Shown in pieces: positions 1-12,700 of a stretch of DNA of 64,000 bases. Made by a program: the position numbers and the translations under genes. A model generated the notes under the pieces. The model worked only from the letters and a program-made list of their open reading frames with translations. It did no database searches and had not been told where the DNA came from. Every line of letters starts with the position of its first letter. The stretch's first letter is position 1. This stretch comes from Harmonia axyridis (lineage: Eukaryota; Arthropoda; Insecta; Coleoptera; Coccinellidae): positions 10,230,001 through 10,294,000 of the forward strand of contig NC_059503.1 of the NCBI RefSeq assembly GCF_914767665.1. The letters run 5' to 3'.

Positions 1-7
1 CAAAAAA

Positions 8-481
8 GTGCATGATTTCAGGAGGGAATCCCCAAACATCGCACAGATTGTGTCTGAAGTGAACGATTTAAAAAGGAGAGAAAATAACATTTTGATTTTC
101 GGTATTTCTGATGATGTTTCTAATGAATTCAATTATGTCCTTGATATATGTAAAATAGTTATTCCTAACGTAAATGTAGGGGATATTAAAGTTAATCGCT
201 TAGGACGCTCCCAGCCAAATAAATCACGTCCAATTAAAGTTCATTTTCCGGATGTTAATAACGTTTCTCTTATGTTGAGGAACAAAAAGAAACTTGCGAA
301 CTATGATGTATACAAAGATGTCAATATTCGAACAGACCTAACACCGAATCAAAGAGAATATCATTGTCAAGTTTGGAATGATCTTAAGGCACGACAAAAC
401 AATGGAGAGCAAGATATTTTTGTGAGATATATAAATGGTGTTCCAGTAATACGTAAAAAAAAACAGTCAAGGGGAGTGTAA
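8..481 (+). pseudogene. LINE ORF1-like protein (RRM-type), 5' partial
   Basis: The 157-residue frame is open from the window edge to TAA. The segment NNILIFGISDDVSNEF followed by a basic linker and KVHFPD resembles the RNA-binding fold found in ORF1 proteins of several insect LINE clades. In those elements it packages the retrotransposon RNA. The N-terminus lies outside the window. It belongs to the deleted LINE at 1-1,250 and cannot support transposition alone. Confidence 0.65.
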
Positions 482-486
482 CTTTC

Positions 487-1129
487 AATGATGATCTATT
501 TGTATATTATCAGAACTGCAGAGGACTAAATACCAAAACTCATGTATTTTTAAAGAATGTATTGGCTAGTGATTATAAAATTTTTGCATTATCCGAAACC
601 TGGTTAAGAGACGGCTTATTAAGTTCAGAACTATTCCCAGATAGCTTTGTGGTATATCGTAAAGATAGATCATACGGTTGTCGCGGGGGTGGTGTTTTAA
701 TTGCCATTGACAGTTATTATTGTAAATCAGAAATATGCGACGTTGAATGTCCTCTGCAATCTGTTGATGTTATTTGTGTTAAATTGGTTATTTCGCCAAG
801 TGTGTCAATTCATTTACTATTATTGTATATTCCTCCTGAAACTAATTATATGAAATATGATGAAGTACTCGAATTTTTAGAAGGCTTCGAACACATCGAC
901 AACACTGTTGTTATGGGTGATTTCAGTATTCCTGAATTGCAGCGCTTTTACGAAACTAATGAGTCATCAAACCTAGTACTCAGATATAAATCATTTGGAC
1001 ACCATTTTCACAGTCCTGTTTTGTCGGTGTGTAGAAGCCTGAACAATGTCCCTTCGGTTGATGTTTTTTTTTCTGTCCTTAAATGAGTTTAAAAGAAAAT
1101 TGTATTATCTGATAGAAAATTTATATTGA
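487..1129 (+). pseudogene. LINE ORF2 endonuclease fragment joined to ORF2 C-terminus
   Basis: This is an AP-endonuclease domain of the exonuclease/endonuclease/phosphatase fold, which nicks target DNA in LINE retrotransposition. Motifs in order: QNCRGL, SETWL, GGGVLIAI, LYIPPE, MGDFS. The frame ends at 1086. A shifted frame immediately downstream carries a plausible ORF2 C-terminal peptide (1085-1129). No reverse transcriptase YxDD region is present. It is a dead element. Confidence 0.7.
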
Positions 1130-1250
1130 ATTTTTTTTTTCTGCCGACGGCGATTCCGTTAGTTATCATTATTTGGTAATTTTTTCATGTTACTCACACC
1201 TGTAATTGGGCATGTGCCTGTTGGATGTAATACATTTAAATAAATAAATA

Positions 1251-2043
1251 ATCAACACTAATAGGAAAAATTGAGAAGAAGTTTCAACTTAGTTACTTAA
1301 TGAAATTAAATGAATTCTTCCTAAAGTCGGAGTATGGAAGAAATGGAGTCAAAAATTTTTCCGTGGGTTCTAAAAGATGAATTGAAAAGATGTTTAATTT
1401 ACGGAACTAGAAATTTATATGGCTCCATCTAAAAATATTCCAAATTTTTCTTCTTCTCACGAATTTCTCATTTTAACGATTTCCTAACGAAACTTCGTAA
1501 AGATTAATAAAAACGAAATAAGATCCGAGATCGCTCAGAATAATATCTTCAATTTCATAAAAACTCTACGTTGAACCGACGAAGTTCGTACAATGCGGAA
1601 AAGCTTCACTAATCAAATCTTCGAAAAAAATTGAATATTTAACGACAACTCGTTTCTTACTTTGCCTTCATTATGACTGACTGGATATTGCGAATTTGAT
1701 GCCCCTACTTATTATATCGTAAAAATGCAGAGTACAGGATGGTTTAGAGTTGTTTGTATTGGATTAAGTGTTGCTAGGGCGTTCCTTCAGGAAGCTTGCA
1801 TGCAGGTCGATCATAACATAAGTTAATTACTGATAAAGTTAAATAATTCTTATCAATGCAACACATCTCACATATGCAACCAGGAAACTCACTGATGATC
1901 GAAATTAAAATAATATATTATAAATTATAAATGAGTCTAATCATCTGATTGAATTCGAAAGTAGAGGTTGAAGGTTAAAGAAAAAATGTTGAGAATTTTG
2001 AATTACAAAACATTACTGGATAAAAGAAGAATACGAATATAAA
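1251..2043. other. AT-rich intergenic DNA, no feature seen
   Basis: No open frame, repeat pair or RNA gene could be recognised between the LINE tail and the first mariner-class copy. Confidence 0.4.
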
Positions 2044-2970
2044 GGTTTTTTTAGAGCTATAGAACTTTTAATTGCAATAAAACAACGATGGATTATTCGA
2101 TTGACATGAATTTTATTAATCCGCAAGATAATCTTGTGGCATTACATTTCAAATATGATTTCTGGCATATGGCCGCCATGGCTGGCTCGAATGTAGTCCA
2201 ATCTGGACGTGCAATTTTCGATGACTTTTTCCAACATTTGTGGCCGTATATCAGCAATAACACGGCGAATGTTGTCTTCCAAATGGTCAAGAGTTTGTGG
2301 CTTATCCGCATAGACCAATGACTTTACGTAGCCCCACAGAAAGTAGTCTAGCGGTGTTAAATCACAAGATCTTGGAGGCCAATTCACAGGTCCAAAACGT
2401 GAAATTAGGCGGTCACCAAACGTGTCTTTCAATAAATCGATTGTGGCACGAGCTGTGTGACATGTTGCGCCGTCTTGTTGGAACCACAGCTCCTGGACAT
2501 CATGGTTGTTCAATTCAGGAATGAAAAAGTTAGTAATCATGGCTCTATACCGATCACTATCGACTGTAACGTTCTGGCCATCATCGTTTTTGAAGAAGTA
2601 CGGACCAATGATTCTACCAGCCCATAAAGCGCACCAAACAGTCAGTTTTTCTGGATGTAACGGTGTTTCGATATACACTTGAGGATTAGCTTCACTCCAA
2701 ATGTGGCAGTTTTGTTTGTTGACGTTTCAACCATAAGTGCGCTTCATCGCTAAACAAAATAAAATGGACGTAGTGCGCGATATGTATTCCGCACAGAGCC
2801 ATTATTTTCGAAATGAAATTGCACTATTTGCAAGCGTTGTTCAGGCGTGAGTCTATTCATGATGAATTGCCAAACCAAACTGAGGATAAATCACTTGACA
2901 GCTGTTGAATCGGTCGCCATCTCGAACAGTAATGCTAACTTAAAGTTATATACCTCGAAAAAAAACACCC
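2044..2970 (-). mobile_element. Tc1/mariner-class element copy 1, internally deleted
   Basis: Imperfect terminal inverted repeats bound the element: GGTTTTTTTAGAGCTATAG on the left and, on the minus strand at the right, GGGTGTTTTTTTTCGAGG. The minus strand encodes the C-terminal catalytic half of a transposase (2,142-2,678 and upstream): TVWCALWAG, ELWFQQDGATCHTA, CDLTPLDYFLWG. There are 36 residues between the Asp of QQDG and the Asp of CDLTPLDY. The N-terminal half is missing. The start peptide (near 2,860, NRLTPEQ-like) is joined directly to the FSDEAH region, with a further 5-bp loss causing a frameshift. Two more copies lie at 52.6 and 54.6 kb. Confidence 0.85.
2142..2678 (-). pseudogene. 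Transposase C-terminal half (Tc1/mariner class)
   Basis: A 178-residue frame carries the last two acidic catalytic positions: WFQQDGATCHTA near residue 65 and CDLTPLDYFLWG near residue 103. The characteristic C-terminus DYIRASHGGHMPEIIFEM follows. The frame is open but starts at a GTG and lacks the DNA-binding domain and first catalytic Asp. It could not act alone. Confidence 0.8.
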
Positions 2971-3019
2971 GTTACTAATAGTTCAATAATTTTATCATTC
3001 AGTGTTTGAAGGATTTGGA

Positions 3020-3730
3020 CATTTCATCTCGGAGAGACTAATGGAATCAGCATTTATCACTATGGCATTCAGTGTTCCCTGCCATATACACGTACCATTT
3101 CCAATTTAATGTTTCACCTGAAGATTGTTTAAGCGGAATCAACAGGATTTTTGCGACGATATGTGCCAATAGATGAAACATGTATTCATAATTACCCCAT
3201 TTAGTCAAAAAGAGTGTCACTTGACTGGTAAGTAGTCGGTGAAAGCCGTCTAAAGTGACCTAATTCTTAAACATCAGCTGGCAAGGTTATGGCATCCCTA
3301 CTTTGGGAAGTGCATCGTATATTATTCTTTGAAGATCTTGACAATCTTAAAAACATCATTCGATCACATTTGAGTGCAGAAATGAAGAGAAAACGTCCTC
3401 AAATGCGAAAGAAAAAAATATTTTTCACCAAGACAATGCTCTTTGTCACAAATTGATGAAAATCATGGCCAAATCGAACCAATTGCGCTTTAAACTGCTA
3501 GGCCACCCAACTTATTCTTCAGATCTGGTCCCCAGTGTTTACTAGCTTTGTGCAGGCCTATAAAGAATGCTTCAGGAAGTGATTTCTTGGTGAAGTGATT
3601 TCTGAGATTTCGAAAGCTAAGACGAATCTTTATACAGAAAAGGTATTGAAAAGTACGAGGAGCGTTGGAGCACATTTACCACATGATATTGTGACTTTAT
3701 TTTTTTCGAAATATTCAACAAACCTATCAA
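3020..3730 (+). pseudogene. Decayed mariner transposase
   Basis: Reading the plus strand across several stops and at least one frameshift gives classic mariner landmarks in order. FLRRYVPIDETCIHNY is near 3,150, SAGKVMASLLWEVH near 3,270, and KKRPQMRKKK-like near 3,390. FHQDNALCHK (second catalytic Asp) is near 3,430, and LLGHPTYSSDLVPS (third Asp) near 3,500. It differs from the 2,044-2,970 family, so it is a separate older mariner insertion. No terminal repeats were identified. Confidence 0.75.
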
Positions 3731-4270
3731 TTCATTATTCTAAATAAATAATGGAAACTAATTTATTCAGTGTCTTCTGACACTGACTGTGCAATCAAAT
3801 AAGTATGTTTTCTCTTCGGCCATCCCTTCTAAACAGCCATTATAACTGTTAATAGCCGAAGGATAATTTAAGTCTTCCATACATCGTGAAGAAAGACCCT
3901 CTCACAAAATAGCATTGCTTTGTTTGGATTTTATTTGTTTTTTATTACTTGCATCCAGACGCAAACAATTTTAATGACAATCCATCTGAGTTTGGAGGAG
4001 GGTTAGGTCATTGTAAGTCAGTCAAATCTAAATATACTCTGTGACATAAAAAATGAACCACCAAGAAGGCCTTGGAATTGGCAAAAATGTTCAACCAGTT
4101 GGAGGTTGTAATTGGTTAAAATTGAACCTATTCAAAGAAGTCACTAGTCATTGAACATGTTACGTTTTAGTTATTGTTTCAATCGAAATTATTTGGTATA
4201 TTTTTCGAAATATTGGGTTGATTTGGGTATTAATTTTGGTTGGAATTATTTTGTGTTCTTCTTTTGAGGC
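3731..4270. other. Intergenic, no feature seen
   Basis: This AT-rich stretch between two transposase remnants contains no gene, RNA or clear repeat. Confidence 0.35.
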
Positions 4271-4329
4271 TTACCTAGATCAGTGGCCAAAAGTGTGACA
4301 ACATGAAAATCATTCACACCATCCATTCA

Positions 4330-4590
4330 GAAGCTAGAGGATCCGATTTTTCAACAGGATAATGCTTGCTTTTGAGAACTTCGTAGAAGCAAACGTCAAT
4401 ATATTGCCGCGGCCACCCAGATGTCCCGATTTTTCGCCTATTGAACAAGTGTGGAGCAACTAAACCAAATAGGCAGTCCTCCACGAACATTAGAAGGTCT
4501 CCAGCATTGCCTGGGATGTAATAACGCAAGAGGAAATCGATCACCTGGTGTAATCCATGCCAAAGAGAGTAAATTAATAAGGGCGATATC
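4330..4590 (+). pseudogene. Decayed Tc1-like transposase, C-terminal part
   Basis: The plus-strand translation, with stops, gives PIFQQDNACF near 4,345. PWPPRCPDFSPIEQVW follows near 4,405-4,455, and ITQEEIDHL near 4,530. These are the second and third catalytic motifs and the C-terminus of Tc1-family transposases. At least three in-frame stops and a frameshift show it is dead. No inverted repeats were located. Confidence 0.7.
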
Positions 4591-4619
4591 AATCGAATAT
4601 CTTTTTTGACTACAAAAAA

Positions 4620-5990
4620 AATTCGTTTGAATTCTCATTTTTTTATGCTTTCTAAAAACAGTACAGGTACCAATCTGAAGAATTTTCGGCCTTGAAACAG
4701 TTGCGAACATACTTCAAGCATTTCATATTAAAAATCAAACTGTTGAAGTTCAAATAATGAAATTAAATGATAGATTGACTGGTGTCAGATGACACATGTT
4801 AAATTTAAAATACAATTCGAAACCCTTAAGTAAACCTTCAGAACTCATATTTCTCCTATGGACGTGGTTGATTGATGTTCTTTTATATTATCGATTTAAA
4901 TGGGAATCCAACATGTTTTCGTTCATTTTTAGGACTCCATCATTCTGTTCGAGCTTATTTACATAATAATATTGGCTAGGACGGGCTGTATTGCATGTTG
5001 AATACATTTCTTCATTTTGTCTATAAATCAAACTTAATCGGTTTTATACAGCGTTTTCGTGCAGTTCATGTTAAAGAAAAGGTTAATGGAAATTGTGTGG
5101 AGAAGCTGAAGACTGAATGAACATTTTTCAATCTTCATTTTCTCTAATGTTCGACCGATCAATAGTTATATAAATTTTTTTCAGAATATTCAATAATAAA
5201 ATATATTGAAGTGATTTACGATTGAAGAGCAGGTTGCGCAATCTCTGAACGTAACATTTTTGTAACTTTCCAAAGTAGGTGATTTCCATGAAAATACAGA
5301 ATATCTCAACTAGCTTTAGCAGTTAGTTCGAGAAAAAATACGTGAAAATTTTGTTTTTTTTTTTGCTGAAATCTTCATCACCAACAAAACATTTTCCTAT
5401 TTCCTTTTAAGAATAAATTTGAAGCGATTATTTTTAATATTAATTAAAACTCACGAGATTGGAAGTGGTGCTCGATATTCCTTATCAAATAAGTACTTCT
5501 GAGTGAAAGAATGAGCTTGACAAATCTAAAGCGGTCGAAGTACTAGATGATTCAGAAGCTGTTAATGTACATAAATTATGTGAAGCAGTTAATTTAAAAG
5601 ACAAATTTCAAGATGATAAAGTTTTTGGGTCGTAAGATGGATATATTCATAACACTCGGGACTATAATAAACACAATTAGGTATAATTATTATCATTCGT
5701 TACATGATAAGCTAATAAATTCTTAATTCAAATTCAAATATCCTATTTCCTTTCGAATAGGAGTGAAAATATGGATATTTTTGAAATACCGGCAACGCTG
5801 CTTTGTGGTTCATTGTTTTGATTGTGATGCAAAATATAAACATTTCGAGGACGTTTTCATTCTTATTAAACTCTATTTTGTAGTCTTTGTTGATGAACGT
5901 TCATATCGAATATAAATGGTATCATTAAAATTCTATTACATTATGAAAAATAATTAAATGGCCTCATCTCTAAATCTGTAAACTTACAAC
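4620..5990. other. Intergenic, no feature seen
   Basis: No supported gene or RNA is seen. The sequence is low-complexity and AT-rich, with short open frames only. Confidence 0.35.
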
Positions 5991-5991
5991 C

Positions 5992-6091
5992 TATTCGACT
6001 GGCTGCACCAATGCGAATTAATTCGAATTTTCATAGAGCTAAATGACATAATGAGCTCGAATTAATTCGCACTGGTGCAGCCAGTCGAATA
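5992..6091. repeat. Near-perfect inverted repeat (hairpin)
   Basis: Arms 5,992-6,026 and 6,057-6,091 are 35 bp each with one mismatch, separated by 30 bp. The arm begins TATTCGACTGGCTGCACCA. It sits about 0.7 kb upstream of NCBP1. It could be a small foldback element or a structured transcript segment. Confidence 0.85.
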
Positions 6092-6781
6092 CGCTTTGAA
6101 TAAAACAAACAATTGTTGTCTCTGGTTAAGCTTTCTACATTCTCCAAATTATGTTCTTCTCCTTCAAAACCCCTCAAGAATAGAATGTTCTTCAGCATTA
6201 ACCTGATAGCAAATATAAATGAAATAAAAACAGAAATAATCTTAAAACACCGAACTACTGGAAATAATTGTAAATAAATGGATTAAATATAGAGGAAAGC
6301 AATGAAAACGCATGTATCCTTCTTTGGTCTTAACATCACAGAACACTAAATATATTAACATTAACATTGGAACCATAGAAATAAATATAAATAATATTAT
6401 ATTTCTATGCCTGGAACTGAATTCATTTAACATATTTAAAAATAGGAAATTTAAATCCATCAGTATGGAGTGAAAATCGAATAAAATAAATTTCTCATTA
6501 AATAATATCAACTAAAAAAAAAGCTAATTTTTCATTGAACAAGTTTCGGAAATAACAAGAAAAATATTTCTATGCACAGAGTCAGAATTGAGGTTAGCTT
6601 TCCGGTAAATTAACAAAGCGTCAAAGACACAGGTCACAAATTATAAATTAATTTTCTGTGAAACTAAAAACAACCGTCAACTCATCAACAGAACGTAGTT
6701 GCCCGGTATGACTAGTTGTTATTAATTCAACAATCAAAACCATTTTATTGATAAGAATTATTTTTTTATAATTAAAACGAA
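6092..6781 (+). promoter_or_regulatory. Upstream region of NCBP1
   Basis: 690 bp lie directly upstream of the NCBP1 start codon. I see no TATA box at a convincing distance and no recognisable element. The transcription start must lie here or further upstream. The segment is AT-rich. Confidence 0.3.
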
Positions 6782-9700
6782 ATGAGTCGAAGAAGAGCTC
6801 ATGATGATGAGGATGGTTACGGTAAGTTAATATTCGTAACCTACTTTCAACATTCCCAAAAAATTGTTATTTTAGATCGGGTCTATCGAAAAAGGAGAAG
6901 GGTATCCGAAAACCAGGAAATTGAAGATAGATTGGAATCTCTCATAATGAGAGTTGGAGAAAAAAGTAATTCATCATTGGAATCAAATTTGGAAGGTTTG
7001 GCAGGAGTCCTTGAAGCTGATCTACAATCTTTCAGAATTAAGATTCTTAGAATACTGACAGATAGTGCTATTCGTGCACCTGAAAAATGTACTATATATA
7101 CTACGCTTGTTGGGTTATTGAATGCCAAGAATTTCAATTTTGGTGGAGAATTTGTTGAATATATGGTTCGAACATTCAAAGAATCCTTGAAGCTATGTAA
7201 ATGGGATGCGGCCAGGTATGCTTTAAGGTTTCTTGCCGATTTGGTAAATTGCCATGTTATCTCTGCTACTTCTCTTTTACAATTATTGGACAACATGATG
7301 GAATGTGCTAATGAGGAAAATGTACCTAGGGTAAGTTATTGTGATTCTGAAAATACACTGAAAACTGAAAAATGAACTTAAATAGGTTCGTAGAGACTGG
7401 TACTGTTTTGCAGTGTTGAGTACCTTACCATGGGTTGGCAGAGAACTTTATGAAAAGAAAGAACAAGCTTTGGAACACCTTATGGTACAAATTGAGGTAT
7501 TCTTGAATAAACGAAATAAGAAGCATCACAATGCGCTAAGAGTTTGGGCTGTAGACGTGCCTCACCCCCAAGAAGAATATCTTGATTGTCTCTGGTCTCA
7601 AATAAAAAAATTACGGCAGGATAATTGGCAGGAAAAACATATTCCAAGACCTTATCTCGCATTTGATTCCACTTTGTGTGAAGCTCTCCAGCACAATCTA
7701 CCTTCCATCATACCTCCACCACATCAAGATACTTTCGAATATCCTATGCCTTGGGTAGTCTTCAGGTATGTTGTCAGCTTTATATTTCCTCAGTTCAACT
7801 GAACTTTGTCCACACATCAGTTCTTCGATTAGTAGACGAAAGCACCTAAGTAAAAAAAAATATGAGGAAAGCACTGTTGTGAAGCCAGGAAATTTTAATG
7901 CTTGTTCATCCATACGCCCTTGGAGACCCCAGAACTATATATATGCATTTATGTGGACTGATTTATTTATACAGTAGACTCTTGTTAACTGGAATTATTT
8001 TCAATCCCATGAAAAAGCCTGTCCAAGTTGAAGAAATAACTATGCATAACTCAATATCTATTACGGTTAAACTTTACTTTACCTTCATAAGTCAAAGATA
8101 CAAAAATTACCTCTATAACTCAGTCACTATTTATTTAATTCGAAATCCCGCCACACAAGTCGCAAAGTGTCGGTGAATTGATTTAATTGAAAAACGCGTT
8201 TCTAAAAGTTTCAAGCAGAAGAAGATTACCGACTTCAGTCAAATAGTGTACACATTTCTCTTTATGGTTTTCATATTATAAAGAGTTAAAGGTTTAGTTT
8301 TGCAAAGGATGTAGGAAATACATCTTTTTTGTCAAATGTTCTTTATCCTGACTCTCCTAGCCTTTAAGGGACCTCTCAAAAGTTTAGAGCTTGTATGAAA
8401 AACTTATGAAGAGCCTACATCCCTAATTTCTGAAATAAGCTTGGAAAATTTTGATTGAAATGCTCCTGCATACTAATTTTTCAAGAGTAAATCAGTTGAA
8501 AAAAATTTTGCTTTCAAATAAACAAACTATTTGAATTAATTGACTCTTTTGACGTTTTGGAGTCTAAATCAGACTTCTTCAGTAGACATACTCTTAAAAT
8601 ATTCAAAATTTGACATTGCCAACACACAGACGTTGATCTAATTTATTTTGAAATTTTCTTTTGTCAATTCATTTTTCAGTAAATTCATCCAAATATCTAC
8701 GTCTACTATAAGGAAACAATATCACTATTCTTCACCTCTATAACTGGACTTTTTATTTGGTTTACCTCTGCAAGTCGAATTTAATCAAGAATGACCTGTA
8801 TAGCTCTAAATACGTCCTAGTCAAACTATATGTAACTCAGAAAGAAATATCTTGGTCCTGTGGTGTTTCGACTCAATGAGAGTCCAATATATGAACTTAA
8901 TTTAAATTGAAACATATAAACTTAATTTGTTTTGATAGACATACTAGACAAAGTATATATTATTATTTGGTCCTGTCTTTCTGTCCTAGAATTGGTGTTC
9001 TTTTGAACTGATGTTAAGTTTGGATTTATGTGTTTCATTTTACTCTATTCATTATTTCAGATTATTCGATTACACTGATTGCCCAGAAGGGCCCATCCTC
9101 CCAGGAGCACATTCGATTGAAAGATTTCTTATAGAAGAGCACTTGCATTCAATTATTGAAATGTATCATTTAGAAAGAAAGGATTGCGCTGCTCACATTC
9201 TGGACTTTCCTTATAAACTTAAGATTCCTCTTGAATACTGTATCGTAGAAGTTATATTTGCAGAACTTTTCAATATGCCAACACCTAGATACTTGGAGAT
9301 TTGTTATGGTTCGATTCTCATTGAGCTGTGCAAGTTACAACCAGCGACAATGCCTCAAGTATTGGCTCAAGCCACTGAAATGCTATTTATGAGGATAGAT
9401 ACTATGAATGTTTCATGTTTTGACAGATTTGTCAATTGGTTTTCCTATCATTTGAGTAACTTTCAGTATAGGTGGACGTGGGAAGATTGGGATTCCTGTC
9501 TGAGTTTAGACTCCGAACATCCAAAACCAAAATTTATCAGGGAGGTGATGCTTAAATGTATGAGGTAAGATTCATGTCCTACTATTTATCAATAGTTATC
9601 CATCGAATATTCACATAGTAGTCTATTTCAATGAAAAAAAGTCTTTACTTGATGTAACTCCAACTAACTCAAAAAATTGAACGATAATTATTCTATTTCC

Positions 9701-12700
9701 ACTTTTTGAGATATGAATAACAATATGAAACGTTACAATATAAAATGTTATAAAATTTTGCAATAAAAACAAATTAATTCATACCTATTATGACGTGATG
9801 TTGAACAAACTGCATTGAATAAATTTACAATGATATATATTTGAGATGAACATATGTGTCATTTGATTTTCGTTTCATTGCGTAGGGTTTAACTGAATTT
9901 CGAAATTTTGTAGAATATAATATGTCAAGTAAAGTATTTATACATTTTTTTTTCTAGGTTGTCCTATTGGCAACGTATCCGAGAAATATTACCAGATTCT
10001 TTCAGCTGTTTCATTCCAGAGAAGACTGAACCATATTATAAATATTCCCAGGAAGGAGCTGGTAAGTGTTCATTTGAAAATTTAATACATATACTAACAA
10101 GATATACAGGATATATACATTATGTCAAGAATTTTTTTTTTTATGATGTGTAGGTCATTTAAAGACTTCAAATCTTAAAATCAAAGTTTGGCATTTACTA
10201 CTAATGGTGAGTTCAGTTATATCAGGGAAGGAGATAAAATACTGTCTTCTCATTGACGAGAAAAGTTGTTTGATTTGTTACCTAACTAGTTCTGAAAATT
10301 AGATTAGGTTGATTGGCTAGGATCTTTGTAGGCTGATCTTAAATTTCACTACACCATGAATTTAGCTCTGAAAAACTCAATTTAAATGCAAAGGATTATA
10401 CTTTTATCACGAAACTGAAAGTTTTTTTCATAATGATTCATATAGATAAAAAAGTCAATGATCTATTGATTCCATGCTTTTATCTATTCAGCATAAAATT
10501 TCTATTATTCTTTCATATTTGCTAATATTGAAACTTCTTGTTAAATAAAAATATATTTACAACTCAAGTGCGATAAATATCAGTTATAAGTGAAAATAAT
10601 TCAAATATCTGTTACTGAAATATTTGAAGCAAAAACACTATCAAATCATTTACTCTTGAATAATTTCAACTATTGAATATTCCTTCAATTATTACAACAT
10701 TTTTCAAGTAAAAGTTGAATTTCTTGCTTTGGAAAATATTAAATAGTTAAATTACATATGGATTATCTATTGAAAAGTTGATTAAGATTATAATATTCAA
10801 TATTTACATATACATAACATATTCAACTTCATATTCAAGAAAGTTATTCTTTCTAGATTTAGCTCAAATTTCACTTAAAGGTACATTTTCATTCTATAAA
10901 AATAAATCGTTCTATCACAAGATAAAAAAATCAGGTAAATCCTCATAATGGAATTATTAAACCTTTATAAATTCTTTCTTCATTCATTCTTTATTATTCT
11001 TCGCTTTGAAAGTGTTATTTTTTCTAGATTTGGGCATGTATGAACGTCTTCTATATTTTAAGTTTTTCTTCTCTTGTACTGGATTCTTGTTCTCAACTGT
11101 AGTTTTTTTATTTAACAGTTCTAAACTTTTAGCGTGATTCACAAGTTGTAGCGCAATATTATCGAATGCCTCCTTCTCTGTTGATTTCTTTGTAGTTTCT
11201 TCAGTTTCAGGTAATTCTGCTCTGAAGATTTGTAATTTTTCATCGTTATGTAAATTACTCAATTTTGCCCTAATTGTAGGAAGTACTTGAAGTTCATCTA
11301 TAATTGAGGGTTTTTTTTTATTTACTTTGTAGCTTATTGATGTTAGGTAACTTTGACTCGTTAGTGGTACACCTGGGGTAGTTATATCCAATGATTGAGT
11401 TATATAGTTGTTCTTTGATTCCGCATAAAATTGTGTCAAGGAAGTTGTTGGAGGCACTGTCGATGCTTCGTAAAAATCTGCATAAATTATCCTAGGTGTC
11501 TTAGCAACAGTTCGAGTGGGTTCAGTGGTAAAACTTGATTTATATATCTTCAACGGTGGACGTTTATAACTACTGTATTTTTTTTCTTTTTGTTTTGGTT
11601 CTGCTGGGCCAAAGATATCATCATCTGTGTAATCCTGGAATTTACTCTTATTGTTGCTGATTGCTGCAGAATCTTCTTCATCTGATATCTCTTCTACCAG
11701 GAAGTCATTGCTTTTTGTTGTTGTTGGTTTTAACTTCGTTGTTACAGGTCTAGTTGCTTGGGTCGATTTGAATATTGCTGTAGTCATTTTTGTTGTAGAG
11801 CTCGTGGTAGATTGAACTGGAGTAGTTTCAGTTGAGGGATAATTTATAGTATGGTACTTGGATGTTTGAGGACCGTAGTAGGTTATTAGAGTATTGATTG
11901 AAGGTGTGTTGAAGTCTTTCTCTGTTGTTGGTTCTGATTGTGTATAAGCTGGAGTACTGGGAATTCTGGAATAATATGTATTTTCCTTTGAATTTCCATC
12001 AGTTATTATCGATGAAAGTGTGGTTGTATCAGATGTACTAGGAAATACCAATGTTGCTCTCGATACGTTGATGGTTGTTGAAGGCTCTCTTTTTTCTGTC
12101 GTATGTTCCTTATTGCTGTATGTGGTTAAGGTGCCTTGATTGTAATCATGGGAAGTAACTGTAGATTCATCGAAAGGAGATGTTGGGATGGGAGTTACTG
12201 TGATGATTGTTTCATTGGGTTCTGGAGTGCTTTGGGCATAATAGTTGTAAATTGGAGTGCTTTCTGTATATCTTTGCGTTGGTGTTGTTTGCATTGCAAA
12301 TGTAGTTTCTCTGGTTGTTTGTTGACTTGATGTATTTGGTATGGGTAATGTTAAAGTAGTTCTTTGCGTTCCATAGGTATAAGGTGTTTCAGTTGTGAGA
12401 TACGATAAAGGAATCTTGGTTCGTCTGCCAAACACTGATTGTTCTTCTGTAATGGTAGTTCTTGGCGAAAAAGATTGGGTTGTTGCAGTTTCTTTGTAAG
12501 GCCGGGAAATTTGGTTTATTATGGGTGATGTTTCCTTGAATGGAGCTTCTGTTACCTTTCTCATGGATTCAGTTGGATGGACTGCAGGAAACAAATTGAA
12601 GTCTTCATCATTCTCATCGTCATAAACTTGTGTTTTCCTTTCTAGTGGTTGTTCAGTGAACTGTTTACGTGGTGGATATTTGTCAGAAGTGATCGTAAAT

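Larger units (their letters stand above)
1..1250 (+). mobile_element. Internally deleted LINE (non-LTR retrotransposon)
   Basis: Two ORF remnants are followed by a 3' UTR and a short TAAA-rich tail. Positions 8-481 encode an ORF1-like protein with an RRM-type segment (NILIFGISDD, then LGRSQPNKSRPIKVHF), ending in TAA. From about 487 a second frame reads the start of an AP-endonuclease: YYQNCRGL, ALSETWL, GGGVLIAI, and VVMGDFS, with the N, E and D catalytic positions present. The frame stops at 1086. Immediately after, in another frame (1085-1129), is EFKRKLYYLIENLY-stop, which looks like an ORF2 C-terminus. The reverse transcriptase is therefore missing: the endonuclease is joined to the C-terminus by a large internal deletion. 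The tail TAAATAAATAAATAA lies near 1,236-1,250. The left end is cut by the window. ORF2 has no obvious AUG. Confidence 0.8.
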
